Source of the DNA: Hypericum androsaemum
Lineage: Eukaryota > Streptophyta > Magnoliopsida > Malpighiales > Hypericaceae
Assembly (NCBI GenBank): GCA_963995505.1
Contig: OZ023183.1
Span: 14,442,671-14,506,670 of the forward strand
Direction: 5' to 3'
Length of the DNA: 64,000 nucleotides
Of this stretch, positions 10,803-22,779 are shown in pieces (within the stretch, counting starts at the first letter, position 1; each line of letters starts with the position of its first letter). A program made the translations under genes and the position numbers. The notes under the pieces were generated by a model. That model saw only the letters and a program-made list of their open reading frames with translations. It was not told the DNA's origin and made no database searches.

Positions 10803-11160
10803 TTTTTTGTTGGTAATTTTTTCATAAGTAAAATTGTATTACTCTTTACAATATTCCAAATGTATTTACATAAGTAGCATCTACTAGATTATTGTCTAAC
10901 TCTCTTGATCAAAAGAAAAATCAACCAATACCACACTGCTTGGTTCAAATAATTACCAAAGCAAACAACTAAATTGACACCCTCTACGAGGACCACAAAG
11001 AAAAGATCACTCTCACCAAAACAAGCCAAAATAATCAAGGAGGGGTTATAGACCTTTGTTTGGTCTTTACGAGAAATGACACTTCGGATACCTTCAAGAA
11101 TTTGTGGAGCTTTAGCGTTCCAAGTCATTTTGAACTTCTCGGAGCATTCCAAGTGTCCTT
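10803..11160 (-). mobile_element. LINE-like 3' end (minus strand), partial
   Basis: The phrase CATAAGTAAAATTGTATTA near 10824-10843 closely matches ATAAGTAAAATTGTATTAA at 45969-45987, where it follows a poly-T run as expected for the complement of a LINE poly(A) tail. The 350 bp downstream hold no intact frame. Assignment rests on this shared terminal phrase and on LINE remnants elsewhere in the window, so it is tentative. Confidence 0.4.
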
Positions 11161-11580
11161 CGTCAATTCAGTTTGTCAGAGATCAAATTTTGCTTGTCTT
11201 CCGAAAATTTGGATGGCGTTTTAATATTGACTCTCTTCGAAAGAATCTTGACAAGAGGTGCCATATTGCTTGTCGACCTCCTCATTCTTCAGCTGGACCT
11301 GACCGGGGTTATAATCTCCTTATCTTTTCTGGCTGCTAATCGCTGCACCTCCGTACACCTTTCATTGATCTCAAATCTTGGATCCTGCATACTATTAAGT
11401 CTTTGGAGCAGGAAGACAAGAAAGATCAGATCCAACAACTTGCTAGGAAATATGGCTCACAAGAAATACTTTCTTGTTTTAGGGAACCAAACCTGATCCT
11501 AATGTAACTTGGAGAAAGGCAGCATACAGAAGTGCTGAGTTTGCCGGCCTGCAAAAGATGGATCATTCCCTTTGAGTACT
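11161..11580 (+). pseudogene. Unidentified broken coding sequence
   Basis: Short frames together look like one decayed coding sequence: HIACRPPHSSAGPDRGYNL in one frame, then FIDLKSWILHTIKSLEQ and, after a shift, a charged stretch near 11420-11560. The codon texture and charged composition differ from the AT-rich spacer. I do not recognise the family. It lacks a start and has at least two frame changes. Confidence 0.35.
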
Positions 11581-12639
11581 GAGCTACTATAATTGTTAAC
11601 GACCCCCATAACTAAGCACAACAAAGATTAACATTGGTGTATCTTAGAGTTCTCCTTCAACAACAGCAAGTCTTGCTCTTGTTGCACGAGACCATCAGGA
11701 ACAGATCACTGAGGCAAAAATTATGTTGTGTAATATGTGGGTAATGGAGTTAAAAGATAGGTTAGGCACACCAAAGAACGATGTTATATTTAAAAGTATT
11801 AATTTCTCTCACTATAGTGTTAATAGTCTCAAGAAATTAACCGTATAGGATACAAAATTTATAACACTCGAAATTCATAAGTTACACTCTCAACAAATTT
11901 TTTGAAGCAAGAACTTACAAGTTATGAACTCAAAAAAGAAAGAAAAAAATCCCAGAAGGAAGTCTCTCGTTAAATGTGTGTTGGAACTCTCCTATAGAGT
12001 TGCACCGAATGATTGCAACTTTTCTCAGAAGAGAGCCATTGTAGGAATGTGTCAATGTTTCCCTTCTCAAAAATTGTGTCGTTGTACTCAAGGGTCGCAA
12101 CGCACACGGAAGAGGCACTTTCCACTCTTATCCCACCCCGACACTTCCCTCTCTTTATTTTTTTATATTTATTATTTTTTCTTTCTGTCATATATATATA
12201 TGATTTGAACTAATGAAGCTTCTATTGATTTTTCTCCATAATGGATGGAAGCCCAAATGAGTTTAATTGATACCCAAAATAATTTACTTATTTTCATGGC
12301 AACTTTTCAAAACAAGCCAGGCCAAGTTTACGATCTGGCAAATTCATGTTTAGTCCTCGACTTTTCTGGCCTCTGCAAGTCATATTTTTAAATTTCTACA
12401 ATTGCATCCTCATGTCATGCTCCAATTCACCGACAAACATCACCAGCGTAATAAATCGACATGGCATTATTATAAACTCACACTCAATAAGAGCTCCAAT
12501 TGAACAGATAATTCGCAATCCATCATCTGTGCACGTGAGCGTAGATTGTACGATTGAACTGGTACAATGTTCCGGCACGCGGGGTTTTTCCCCGAACGTC
12601 GTACTCTCTCTGACGTTTGTAGTCAAGCGGGCTCTATTT
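11581..12639. other. Spacer, nothing recognised
   Basis: No coding region, element end or RNA gene that I can support. There is a pyrimidine-rich patch followed by TATATATATATATG near 12160-12200, and a near-palindromic GGGGTTTTTCCCC near 12581. Confidence 0.45.
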
Positions 12640-13180
12640 GTTTTTTTTGAAAGACAAAGATAGTTACTTAGTATTACATTGGAAAGTTCATGTACAAAAG
12701 GTTGTTAAGAGCAGGGGGATGGTGGACAACCCAATCCCTAGAAAGCTCATCCACGCTAACTTGCTTACAAATCCAGTCAGCGCAAGCATTGCAAGATCTA
12801 GGAATAAAAGATACAGAGCATGAAGGAAGCAGGCCAAGTTCAGTTCTAATACAGAGAATCAGGTTCTCGACTTGCCAAAAGACTTGGGGATGAGAATTCC
12901 TCAAGAAAATATGGGCAAGTAGGCAATCTGTTTCAATGTAGGATCTCTGAAGCGCGAACTTGTTGCGAACCAGACGGACAGCAACTTGGAGGGCTAAAGT
13001 TCCGCCTCTAAAACAGAAGTGGCAGTGGTCCGGATAGCTTCACCATCAATGATGAGGCCATTGTCATTTCGAGCAATTGTAGCAAGCCCCACAGCTGAGT
13101 TTTCGTCAAGCCACGACCCGTTACAATTGAGCTTCACTTTATCACCAGAGGGGAGATCCACGAAGTTTGATTCGTCTCAG
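12640..13180 (-). pseudogene. LINE reverse-transposon RNase H domain relic
   Basis: Minus-strand frames match the RNase H domain (RVT_3) at the end of plant LINE ORF2. Near 13060-13150 is KLNCNGSWLDENSAVGLA, where the first catalytic Asp of the usual CDG motif reads Asn. Next comes SVLEAEL with the catalytic Glu, then SFIPRSCNACADWICKQ near 12770-12810. A poly-T run at 12640-12648 is in the right place for the complement of a 3' poly(A) tail. The frame is broken near 12900, and everything upstream of RNase H is missing, as in a 5'-truncated LINE copy. Confidence 0.75.
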
Positions 13181-13375
13181 CAGGTGGTGATTGTTGTGGA
13201 GCTCAAATGATACACTTTCTAGTTCAAATGATAAAATTTTTAATTTTTTAATTTTTTTTATAAAAATTATAGTAATAATTAATATTTTTTCAAAGAATTT
13301 TATATATAAATCTTGGTTCTAATTTTTTCATAAAATAATATTTTTAAAAATTACATTTTTTTTACAAATTTTAAA

Positions 13376-14502
13376 GAGCAAATTACTCTTAGGTCCCTGG
13401 TCTATAGGGAAAGCGAAGTACCCAGTAGAATCTCTGCCTTTTGAAAAATTATTTTGCCGTCGTTGCTTTCTGAAAAATATTGGTCTCAAGTTCCTTGACT
13501 AACGTCAGCATTCATTTTTTTTATTTTTTGTCATCGAAATGACCTTTCTATCCCTGAAAAATAATATACCTTCTTCAACCTCTAGAACCAGAAGAACATC
13601 AACCCAATAACCAACTTAGATTTAATGAATACGAATATCCAGAGAACCTAGCTTGAAATCAACACTCACTATGCACTTGTGTTTCACTCACACTACAAGA
13701 GAAAATTACACTTTTGCACCCACACTCACCTAGGGTTCTTCTCTTTTCTCTCTAGCCACACACAATGGCCTCATACTCTCACTCTTGGGGGCTACAAATG
13801 AGTTACAAGGGATATATTAATATATAGAGCTCACAAGCCTACATGGGTTATTGAGCAAAGAGGGGCAAACTTGTCCACGAAAATATCACTTTCGGGTGAA
13901 CAGTGTCTTGCTTCCACGGCTTTGACTCTCCTCGGTCTCTGAATCACATCCGATCAACTCCCGAACTGCTTCTCAGGCTCTATACCCAACAAGACACCAC
14001 GTAGGCCTTGAGCTCCGGCTGCTTCATGACTGAGAGCGGTTGGAGGGGTGATGATGGGTATTCTTGAAATTCAGATCTTGGTTGCAGATTCTCCGCATCA
14101 AGTTGATCTCATAATTAATTGATTTATGGGTTCGAGAGATTTTAATGGCTAAGAGGAAAATTCAAAGGCTTGGAAGAAGATGGGTCGTAAATGATGGGAT
14201 GAACCTGCCTCTATAAAAGAACAAAAATGAAAAGGCTTGTTGTTAAAAAACAAAATTTTGGGTTTTTTATTTGTTTAATTCGGTGTTCTTATTGTTCATG
14301 GTGTTCTTGAGGTTGAAGAGAATTTTTTTTTCAAAGATATAATGGTCATTTCACATGACAAAAAAGAGAAAAAAAAAGTCTGATGATGTCAGCTAGGGAC
14401 CCGAGACCAACATTTTTTCAAAAAACAGGGACTGTAAAATAATTTTTCAAAAGACAGGGACTCTACTGGTGATTTTACTGTAGACCTAAGAGTAATTTTT
14501 AC
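13376..14502. mobile_element. Non-autonomous Mutator-like element with long TIRs
   Basis: Inverted terminal repeats of roughly 180-200 bp: 13376 onwards reads GAGCAAATTACTCTTAGG, and the reverse complement of the right end reads GTAAAAATTACTCTTAGG. A perfect 9-bp target duplication AATTTTAAA flanks it (13367-13375 and 14503-14511), the length expected for Mutator superfamily elements. Size 1127 bp. No transposase. The interior (13570-14330) is non-TIR sequence possibly acquired from elsewhere, but I could not identify it. Confidence 0.85.
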
Positions 14503-14511
14503 AATTTTAAA

Positions 14512-15619
14512 TATATTGTAAGAAAATAATTTGTGCTAGATTTGTTTAACGTCATACGATCTTATCGACTATCTTCACAAACCAACATGAATTTTTTTCA
14601 ATGTATTTTGTCCTCACTCACATGAGGAAGTCATCCATCCTGAAATTACTTCAGGCCAAATACGCTCAACCTTGAAATTCTCTCAAGATGTTTGCTAGAA
14701 AATGAGGTGCACATTATTGATATGAATAGTATAATCACATCATTTAACCCTTTGTGAACATATCAAGTCTTTCCGAGTATCACAATTTAGTTGTTTAATA
14801 ATTTTTACATCATTTCTTATCTTTTGAATCATCTTTAAAATGGTTCTGGTAATTGTCGAGTATAGTATTTAAATAATACTATATATAAAAAAAGTTGGTG
14901 TGTTTATGAATTGAGTGACTGAAAATTAATTTTAAGAATTATGTATAAAAAAAAAGGTAAAAACTTCTTATGTGATAGCACTTTAGGGATGTTATACTCC
15001 AATCAAAGATAACTAACTCACGTGGGCCCTCTTGAGTCGTTATTGCCACCACCAACAGAAAATGTTAGAAAATATTTATACCCCATATTAATATCCAGCT
15101 AGTTAAATATATACATAAAACATCTCTATTTTGCAATAATAAAGTTATTTCTTGCATCGTGTATAAATTACATTCAAATTTGGAAAACTGGACTAAGTGT
15201 GACGTCCTCGGTATTGTCACCAATGACAGCCATCTTCTGCTTTGTCAGCTATCTTCTTCTTGTTATCGTTCCCCGACGGCAGCTTCTTCGTAGGTTAAAA
15301 TCCCATATCTTTCCGAATATCTCAAAAGCATATATATATCCTTCTGATTCCCAGAAAGAAAAAAGGAATATCTCCTCTAAAATTCCATGGTATCTTCTCC
15401 ATCTAATTACAATGACACAAAATATGATTAAAAAACAACCAGTTTCGGCTTTTCTATTGGCCGTAACCCACCTTAATTAGCTTAATCTTCTTCATATCAT
15501 CTTATCCACCACAACAAAAATGTAACCAAGTGAAAGAAAAGTACACAATAAAGCAGGTAGCCCATTTAGTAGCTGATTGATAGGAATAAATAAGACCCCT
15601 CTTTTTTGGTACATAAAAA
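14512..15619. other. Spacer upstream of the kinase gene
   Basis: AT-rich. It should contain the kinase promoter, but I cannot place a specific TATA box or site with confidence. A short frame at 15199-15480 shows no family features. Confidence 0.45.
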
Positions 15620-15679
15620 GTGTGGAATTTCGGGTTCGACAGCTATCTCTCGAGCACAGGGTTAAGTTCGGTTCGGGGG

Positions 15680-18600
15680 ATGGTGAGCCCTCCGGGATCC
15701 CCTTCGTACGTTGTTATGGCCTTAGATGCGACCAAGGAGCATGGGGCTCATGAGCTTAAGATGAGCGTGGATGGCGTTACGAGAAGGCGCGACATTTTGA
15801 GTCCCGGTGATACGCTTATTATCCTCGGTGTGCTTCATCGAGTGCCTAATCCAAGTAAGCGTAAATTTGTTGTTATGTTTTTAATTTAGATCCCCTGATA
15901 TTCGGATATCCAATTAATCTATATTTGAACCGAGTAAATTTTTTTTAAATGACAAAACTTTTCTAACTAGTTAAATTAGTTTTATAAGTGATAAAGTAGT
16001 TAAGTTGGTAAGGTTTTCTTATAATTTGATTGACATTTTAAAGCACCATAAAGCATTAAAAAGCCTTGTTGGCAAGCATTTGAGTATATTACAATAGGAA
16101 TTATTTACTTATTGATTATGGTTAATTTTTCTTATGGTCAAATTACTTATTGATTATGGTGAAGGGTAATTTGACTTTATGGATGTTCAAACTAGACTTT
16201 AAAACTTGATAACTATTATTGAAGTATATGTGGCAATTGAAAAGAAAAGTCTACCTTGGAGAAATGGAAATAGAGGTGTTGTATTTAATTACAGATCTAT
16301 TTTTTTTAATATACTTTTCGATGTATTAGAAATGAGCACTGTTGGACACAATCTAAAAGTCTGCTCTCTCAATTTATTTTTTTCCATTTTAGTGAGAGTT
16401 TTACTTAAGATAGAGGTCTTATATTTAAACCATGAAAATAGTGCTACAAAATTACCAATTCTTGGAGATACACTTTACTTTTCAACAAATATTAATTCGT
16501 TGGCATTGGATAGTGGGTTACCAGGTAATAGCGTGTCCGGATTCATTCGCTGGGGCGAGTGTTCGTGCCATTGAAGATGAGGTTGTTAAAAAGGTTGAGG
16601 TTTATGTGAATATGCTCCTCCAATGTGCAGGAGCCTGTCAAAATCAAGGGGTACGTATCATCCTACTTTTTTTTTTTTTAAGCGGGAAAAGCTAGTACTT
16701 CATTCAATTATTAGAATAATACAAAAAGAACTCGGACAGATATGATTTTTGTGATCAACAACAGTGATTGGTTTGACAGTGCTCGATTCTATTTCCGAAA
16801 CAGGTCAACATAGAAGTTAAGATCACTGCTGGAACTCCCATAAAGCAGGTCATTTTCCAAGAAGTTCTAGCCATGAGACCCACCTGGCTTGTGCTTGACA
16901 GGTAACTTCTGCTGTATTCTGCAGAGGCCGGGACACTTGACATCCTTCGCTATATCGAATCGGATTAAGACTATAGCGTTCTTGTGCATTGACCAGGCAT
17001 TTTAGAAGGGACATGAGGTTCTACCAAAAGCAAATTCCGTGCAAGGTTGCTCTGATTCAAGATAACTTGAGTCTGCAGAATGTGAAGATGAACACCACAG
17101 AAACCGAGGCTATTGAACACAAGTTGTTCTATTCGATGTCCAAACCCGTTCCAACGATGAATGCAGCATCCGAACTAGAAGGCCAATCTGTTATCTCTTG
17201 CAGAAGCTACTCGCTGTCTAGCATTTCCATGGAGAGAACGTTTAATAAGTCGCTGCGGGATCGTAGCTTCGCTGCTGATGCTGGAACTTCTTCTATGCTT
17301 GATAGAAGCTTCAAAAGGAGCGATCGAAGCATGTCCCGCGAGAGATCAGAAGCTCCAATCCTTTGTGAAGGCTGCGGTGCAAGGACCGAAATGTACGTCA
17401 AAGATACAATGAGATTCTCTTTTGCTGATATACAGCTCGCGACGGACAATTTCGCACCGGATAACTTGCTAGGGGAAGGTGGATACGGCCATGTGTATAA
17501 AGGTGAGCTGCAAGATGGACAACTTATTGCAGCAAAGGTACGAAAAGAAGCAAGCAGTCAAGGATTTTCCGAATTCCACTCGGAGGTTTACGTTCTTAAT
17601 TTCGCACGCCACAAGAACATTGTTATGCTTTTGGGATTCTGTTGCAAGGAAAACAATAACATTCTAGTCTACGAGTATATTTGCAACAAGTCCCTAGAGT
17701 GGCATTTGTTTGGTAAGTTAAAACAAAACCAAAATGGTTCTTGTTTTGTCCAAATTCTGATAGATCGCAACTGAGAGTAGTAGTTACCATTAGCAGATAA
17801 TTCAGCAGACCCTCTTGAGTGGCATCAAAGGCTAGCTATCACCATCGGAACTGCGAAAGGATTGCGGTTTCTGCACGAAGAATGCCGTGGAGGTCCTATT
17901 ATACATAGAGACATGCGACCGAGTAATATACTTCTGACACATGACTTTGTTCCTATGGTAAATTCCTTGTGCCTGTGGCATCTGCTCTGTTCATCTTCAC
18001 ATGCTTGTTGAATTGCTTTATGTTCTCTTCTTCAATTGCAGCTTGGAGATTTCGGACTTGCAAGATGGAAGACCGGTGGAGATGATACTATGCATACAAG
18101 AATTCTTGGCACATTGGGGTGAGCCACTGCTCTGGTCTTTCGTCTTCCCATTCGACAGGCAGAACCATGTCGATCCTTACGAAAGCTATTCGCCTGATGC
18201 AGATACCTTGCACCAGAGTATGCAGAGGACGGTATTGTTTCTGTCAGAGCAGATGTCTACGCATTTGGCATCACTCTCTTGCAACTGATATCAGGACGCA
18301 AGGTCATCGATTCGAGACGACGGGACGGGTTGTCGATCCGGCATTGGGTAATGCCATCTGATCTTATGATCACGCCAGCATTTTTATCTTCCTGTCACTT
18401 GAAATGTGCACTGCCTCTCATGGATTGCAGGCCGAACCTCTCGTCGAAAGGCGCGCGCTGCACGAGCTTATTGATCCTCGCATTGCAGATTCATATGACC
18501 CCTATGAACTGTACCTCATGGCTAGAACCGCTTGCCAATGCGTGCAAAGGTGCCCTGAAATGCGTCCATCTATGGGAGAGGTAATGATTTTCTACGTTCT

Positions 18601-18789
18601 TCCAAGTCGGATATAGAGTTTCTAACATATTATCATAGCAGAGTGCCAAAACCATTCGAATTCTCAGCAGCTGAGGATTATTTTTCTGATAATGAGGTTT
18701 TCTAATTTCAGGTAATACGGCTTCTTGAAGGCGGAAAAGACAGCATAGTGAACTCGGGGGTGCAGTTGGCTCCAAATATTGGGAAATGA
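15680..18789 (+). CDS. Receptor-like cytoplasmic kinase with N-terminal USP-like domain
   Basis: Nine exons: 15680-15854, 16514-16650, 16804-16901, 16997-17712, 17797-17957, 18042-18118, 18203-18347, 18431-18580 and 18712-18789. All introns are GT-AG, and the sum is 1737 bp, giving 578 residues and TGA. Residues 1-160 form a USP/Rossmann-like domain (SYVVMALDATKEHG). A Ser/Arg-rich linker follows. The kinase domain runs from about residue 290: GEGGYGHVYKG, AAK lysine, HRDMRPSN, GDFGLAR and YLAPEYAEDG. Plant relatives are often named inactive protein kinase, yet ATP lysine, HRD Asp and DFG Asp are all present here. There is no signal peptide or membrane segment, so a cytoplasmic location is inferred. 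An in-frame ATG at 15620 would add 20 residues; I chose 15680 because family members usually start just before the PPGSP.YVVV motif. The substrate is unknown. Confidence 0.93.
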
Positions 18790-18939
18790 GACGAACATGA
18801 GAATTTTTCAAAAGTTACCCATTTTTGGAGAAGATTATAAATTTGTAACCATTTTGACAATTTATGTAATTTGTTACCCAAAAAATAAAAATACTTCAAA
18901 AGTTGTTTCGACATTTAGAAATATAACTTTAACGCATTG

Positions 18940-19390
18940 ATTTAAAATACGGGTTTTGGTATGGGCCTGATTTTGTCCGTTTTCCAGCCCGACTGGTTCG
19001 ATCGGTCAGACCACCAGTTGGGTCTAACACATTTTTAATTTATTTTTAAATATTTTTTGAATAATATGTAGACTAAATAGTCGAAATATAGGTTTTAAAA
19101 TTCACATTTTATAAATATCAACCAATTTATAACATATAAAGTCCATTTTCCTATATTGATTAAGAGAAATCAAGCATACGCTACGACTTTTTTGTTTAAT
19201 TTTTTTCTGATTTGGATAAAATCTGGTTAGACTGAGCGGTCCGAGTCAAAACTAGTACGAACTGCCCAGTCCGACCAGATTTTGGACAGTCTGACCGTAG
19301 GCCCTTTTTATCCCTATAAATGGACCGCTCTGATGTCCGATTCGCAGTCTGACCAGTCGGACTGCCGATCGGACCGCATTTTTTAAAACT
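18940..19390. mobile_element. MITE, family T (copy 1)
   Basis: About 450 bp, 150 bp past the kinase stop. It begins TTTAAAATACGG and ends GGACCGCATTTTTTAAAACT, so its ends are inverted. It is closely related along its length to 57492-57938, sharing the internal block ATATCAACCAATTTATAACA. The interior repeats the paired words GGTC..GAC and GTC.GACC, giving many short inverted repeats. No coding capacity. Confidence 0.75.
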
Positions 19391-19633
19391 ATGCTTTAAA
19401 GAGCTTCGCTACGCTCCGCATCATTGTATACTAAACCCGAAAACTTTGTTGAACTCTAGAAAATCTGAAACTATCCCCCAATTATTTTTAACCACTAAAT
19501 AAAAATATAAAAAGATATCGTATACGTTAGCTAGTGCCGTATAAGTTTCGCCCCTAAGACCGGGTCTGAGATAATTTAGAAGAAACCAAGATGACTTCCA
19601 TGAGAGAATCGAAGACGTAAATACTACTTCCGA

Positions 19634-21478
19634 AGTATTAATTTCTAGTTGAAAATGCAAAAGTGTACATGTGAAGAAACCATTTTATACCCCAGTGAGA
19701 TTGCTATTCTAATTTAATCAAAATTTGAGTTCGAATTTTTTAAAATATAATAGTATTAAATAATTATTAAGAAATTTTTAACATTTTCTAAAAATCTCAA
19801 CCTACTCAAATTTATATTAATATACCCCTACTTCTTTATCAGTTTCGATGACCGAGTCGTTTGCATCGAAAGCGATGCCTTTACCATTTGCAGAAGTTTG
19901 GAAAGCATTTCATACCGGCACGTATGCGTTCACCTTTCGACCCATTTCATCGAATAATATCAGCAATTCAATCAGGAGTTTCTTCTAACCAAACCTTAAA
20001 ATCTTATGGATCGACAAAAAAATATAGTAATAAAAATCCACAAAATAGTACCAACAATGATATATATTATCTAGGTTGCATCCCTCCTGTAATCAAATCT
20101 TTAGGACTCTTTTTTTTTTAATAATATCGGATACATATACCCCTAGTAGTAATAAAATATATCAACTTATAAAAAAAATACATCAACAATGAAATAACAC
20201 TACCAAAGAAAAAGACAAGTCTCCCCTCAAGAAAGAAAAGAGAAAAGTATAGTTTAGTACCTTGTAGTATTGTACTTTTTGCGATAGAACTATGTAGTTT
20301 AAAAATCATCAATCAAGTCCAAATTATTTCAAAAATTATCAACCTATGGTCCAGCTCAGGTCCGAGCGACTTCCAAACCTAGCTGGACCACCACATCATC
20401 AAAATGACTCCGCTTAATCTGACGTGGCTTGATGAATGGGTGGATGAGTTGTCTTTAAGGTAAATTACATAAAAATCCCAAGTTTATTTATTTTTTTAGA
20501 AACCTCGTCTTCCTCCTCCCCCTTTTCTTCCTCATCTAACCTCAATAGAAAACAATTAAAACAAACAACCTAAGAGTACATTATTAATCAAACAATACAG
20601 AATCTCCAAATTGCATTAGGAACTGAAATGCTTTAAAAAAAACTACCCTTCAACTTATAGCCTCGCATTTCCCAAAAAAAAACCTAAATTAATCAACAAA
20701 TTCAAGAAAATAAAAAGGACCAAGTCGAAGCCCCGTCAACCGCCGAGCTCCACCGCTCCAAGTCCCACTCCGCATCCTCTGCCGCAGTTGGCGCCGGAAA
20801 CGGGGTAGGTCAAAGTGGGTCCAGCCCTCCAATTCCAGAATGGCGCCGTACCCACTCTCCAACGCCAGATTTCCTCCGACCAACATCAGCTTCGGGGCTC
20901 CTGTGAAGAGATCATCTCCACCGTCGGTCTCTTATTCTTCCTCTTTGTTGTCATCGCCGGCGTCCTCAAGGTCTTCGCCTAGGGGGACTCTCCGTCGGTC
21001 TCATTTTAGGGCTAAATTTCCTCGATCTATTCCCCGTAGCCGTCGAGCTTAGATCTCCGCTTATCTCCTGCTGGCGATTTTGAACTAGGTACCTCCTTCT
21101 CTTCGTCTTCTTCTTCTTGTTGTGAGCTTGGATCTGTTTCAGTGGTTGTTCTGTTTCTTATTTATTCAAATTAGCGGATTTTGAGCTTTTTTTGTTATAT
21201 TTTTTTTTGGCATGACAGTGATGTTTTTGCTTGGAAGAGTAGGTTCTGAAGTCACCCGAGCCTTAGTGGGATCGTACGTTGATAAATTTTTAAATAACTT
21301 GGACCTCATTGATAGTTTTTAAACTACATAGTCCTATCACAAAAAATGTGATACCACATAGTACTAAATTATATTTTTCCAAAAGAAAAAGAAAAAGACA
21401 GTCGGTAACGACAATGGATATTGTATGAGGCGACTTGATCATGAAAGATGGACATCAATCTTGCTTTATTCACTTAGA
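19634..21478. repeat. Dispersed duplication, copy 2 (interrupted)
   Basis: Matches 9-720 in the same orientation, as 19634-20240 plus 21381-21478. The gap is a 1.14-kb inverted-repeat element. Differences from copy 1 include small indels near the left end. Similarity stops at about 21478. Confidence 0.8.
20241..21380. mobile_element. MULE-like long-TIR element carrying a GC-rich insert
   Basis: The first ~95 bp (20245-20340) and last ~95 bp (21285-21375) are inverted repeats; both contain CTATGTAGTTTAAAAA (left on plus, right on minus). The paralogous empty site at about 620-645 shows the 1140-bp block was inserted. Flanks are AAAGAAAAG-type purine runs, so the target duplication is ambiguous (8 of 9 under one alignment). 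The centre (20700-21060) is GC-rich and coding-like, unlike its surroundings. A 70-codon plus-strand frame at 20840-21052 (Ser/Arg/Pro-rich, starting MAPYPLSNARFPPTN) and a minus-strand frame overlap it. I recognise neither; it may be a captured 5' exon. Confidence 0.75.
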
Positions 21479-22240
21479 ATAATGGAAAACCTAAATCCAA
21501 GAAGTTGATAAACAATATTATCATGCATGAGAATATCTTTGATGTACTGTTACACATTCCATCAGCCACTACTGTAAGTTTTTTTTGGGTGAGCAGAGAA
21601 TGTACATGGACGAAAACCAGTACTTAATTCAAAGTCCAATATTAGATTTTTGGGTGGTACACATGCTATGAGTCGATTAATTCATAATTGAGTTGAATAT
21701 TTTAAGTTGCATAGTTTTTTTAACAAATATTTATTTTGTGTAAAAGTTCAAATTCGACAACTCTTAATTAAACTCGAACAATTTACTATTAACTGGTCTA
21801 AATATTTGTTGGTAAATTCGATGTTATATATCTTTAATAAAAACAATCTTAGATATATACGACAATTTGAGCTCGTAGGGTAAGTTTTTGAGGTCCCCCT
21901 CAATGGCAGAAGATATGCTTATCGGAAGCGACAACAGGCGTCGGATATATTTCAAAATCTTGGAATTGGTAACATAAAGGCCGAAAGCGGGATTATTTTG
22001 GTGAAAATGTGACTAGAGAACGCAACAACGTGGGTCCACACCACCTCGATTGTGCTGTTTGCCAGTTCGGAAGTTCGGTTAACGGACGATAAGGCTCGAT
22101 CGCGCTAGAGTTGTGCTTCATCGCGAGTGGGCTCACACGTACCTCATCCGCTCTAGGGAATTGCTTAATTGCGAGTGAGAAATTTACATTCAACATATTA
22201 GGAGGGAGGGCAACTATGTGTCTGATGTCTTCTCCAAATT
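21479..22240. other. Spacer, nothing recognised
   Basis: No supported feature. A GC-richer patch at 21990-22170 has short frames on the minus strand without family motifs. Confidence 0.4.
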
Positions 22241-22648
22241 GTTAGGAATCTAGAACGCAAATAACGACATAAGAGATTACGTAGTTTGGCAAATTATCTA
22301 TGTTCATAGAGAGAATGACATCTTTTATTGATGAGTTCCTGAACCACAAAGCAATACGACCTAGGGTTAGTATACTTTTGTATGTATAGACAAATCCTAG
22401 CACAGTCATAGAATTTATCTAGATCATCTAGGAGTAAAAAAAAGAGTCAGAGTCAAAATAGGAAACAAGCTTTAGGTTTCCTGGACGTGATTGGCGCCCG
22501 CCAAGCTCCTCGTGCCAGTCGGGTCCACGTGGGCTGCAGGGGAACTAGCGCCCGGCAACCAACCAGGTCCACGAGCCCTCCGGGGCTTCTGGCTCCTTCA
22601 GCTTACCGACGACTCGAAGTTTTGACCTTTCTCGCCACAATTCTAACA
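22241..22648 (-). repeat. LTR of element B (3' LTR)
   Basis: TGTTAGGAATCT to CAATTCTAACA, 408 bp. It pairs with 24454-24849 through CCTAGGGTTAGTATAC, AAGCTTTAGGTTTC and GAGCCCTCCGGGGCTTCTGG. The GC-rich last third is unlike the AT-rich rest. Confidence 0.85.
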
Positions 22649-22779
22649 ATCTCCACCTTGGCGAGAAATCGCCCCTTGAAGAAACACTAAGTCCTGCGAA
22701 ACCAAACCGATACCACCTTGAACCTTAAACACTCTGTCCTCAACAAAGACCATCCTCCATTCTCTCCATTCTTGTTCAA

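Noticed and set aside
11715..11760. CNMWVMEL, similar to the methyltransferase C-terminus FNMWVMEF at 7829-7857
   Set aside because: Only about ten residues in isolation; may be chance, and no further methyltransferase sequence surrounds it.
15199..15480. 93-codon frame upstream of the kinase, with a hydrophobic start
   Set aside because: AT-rich codon texture, no family features, and no conserved junctions; probably chance.
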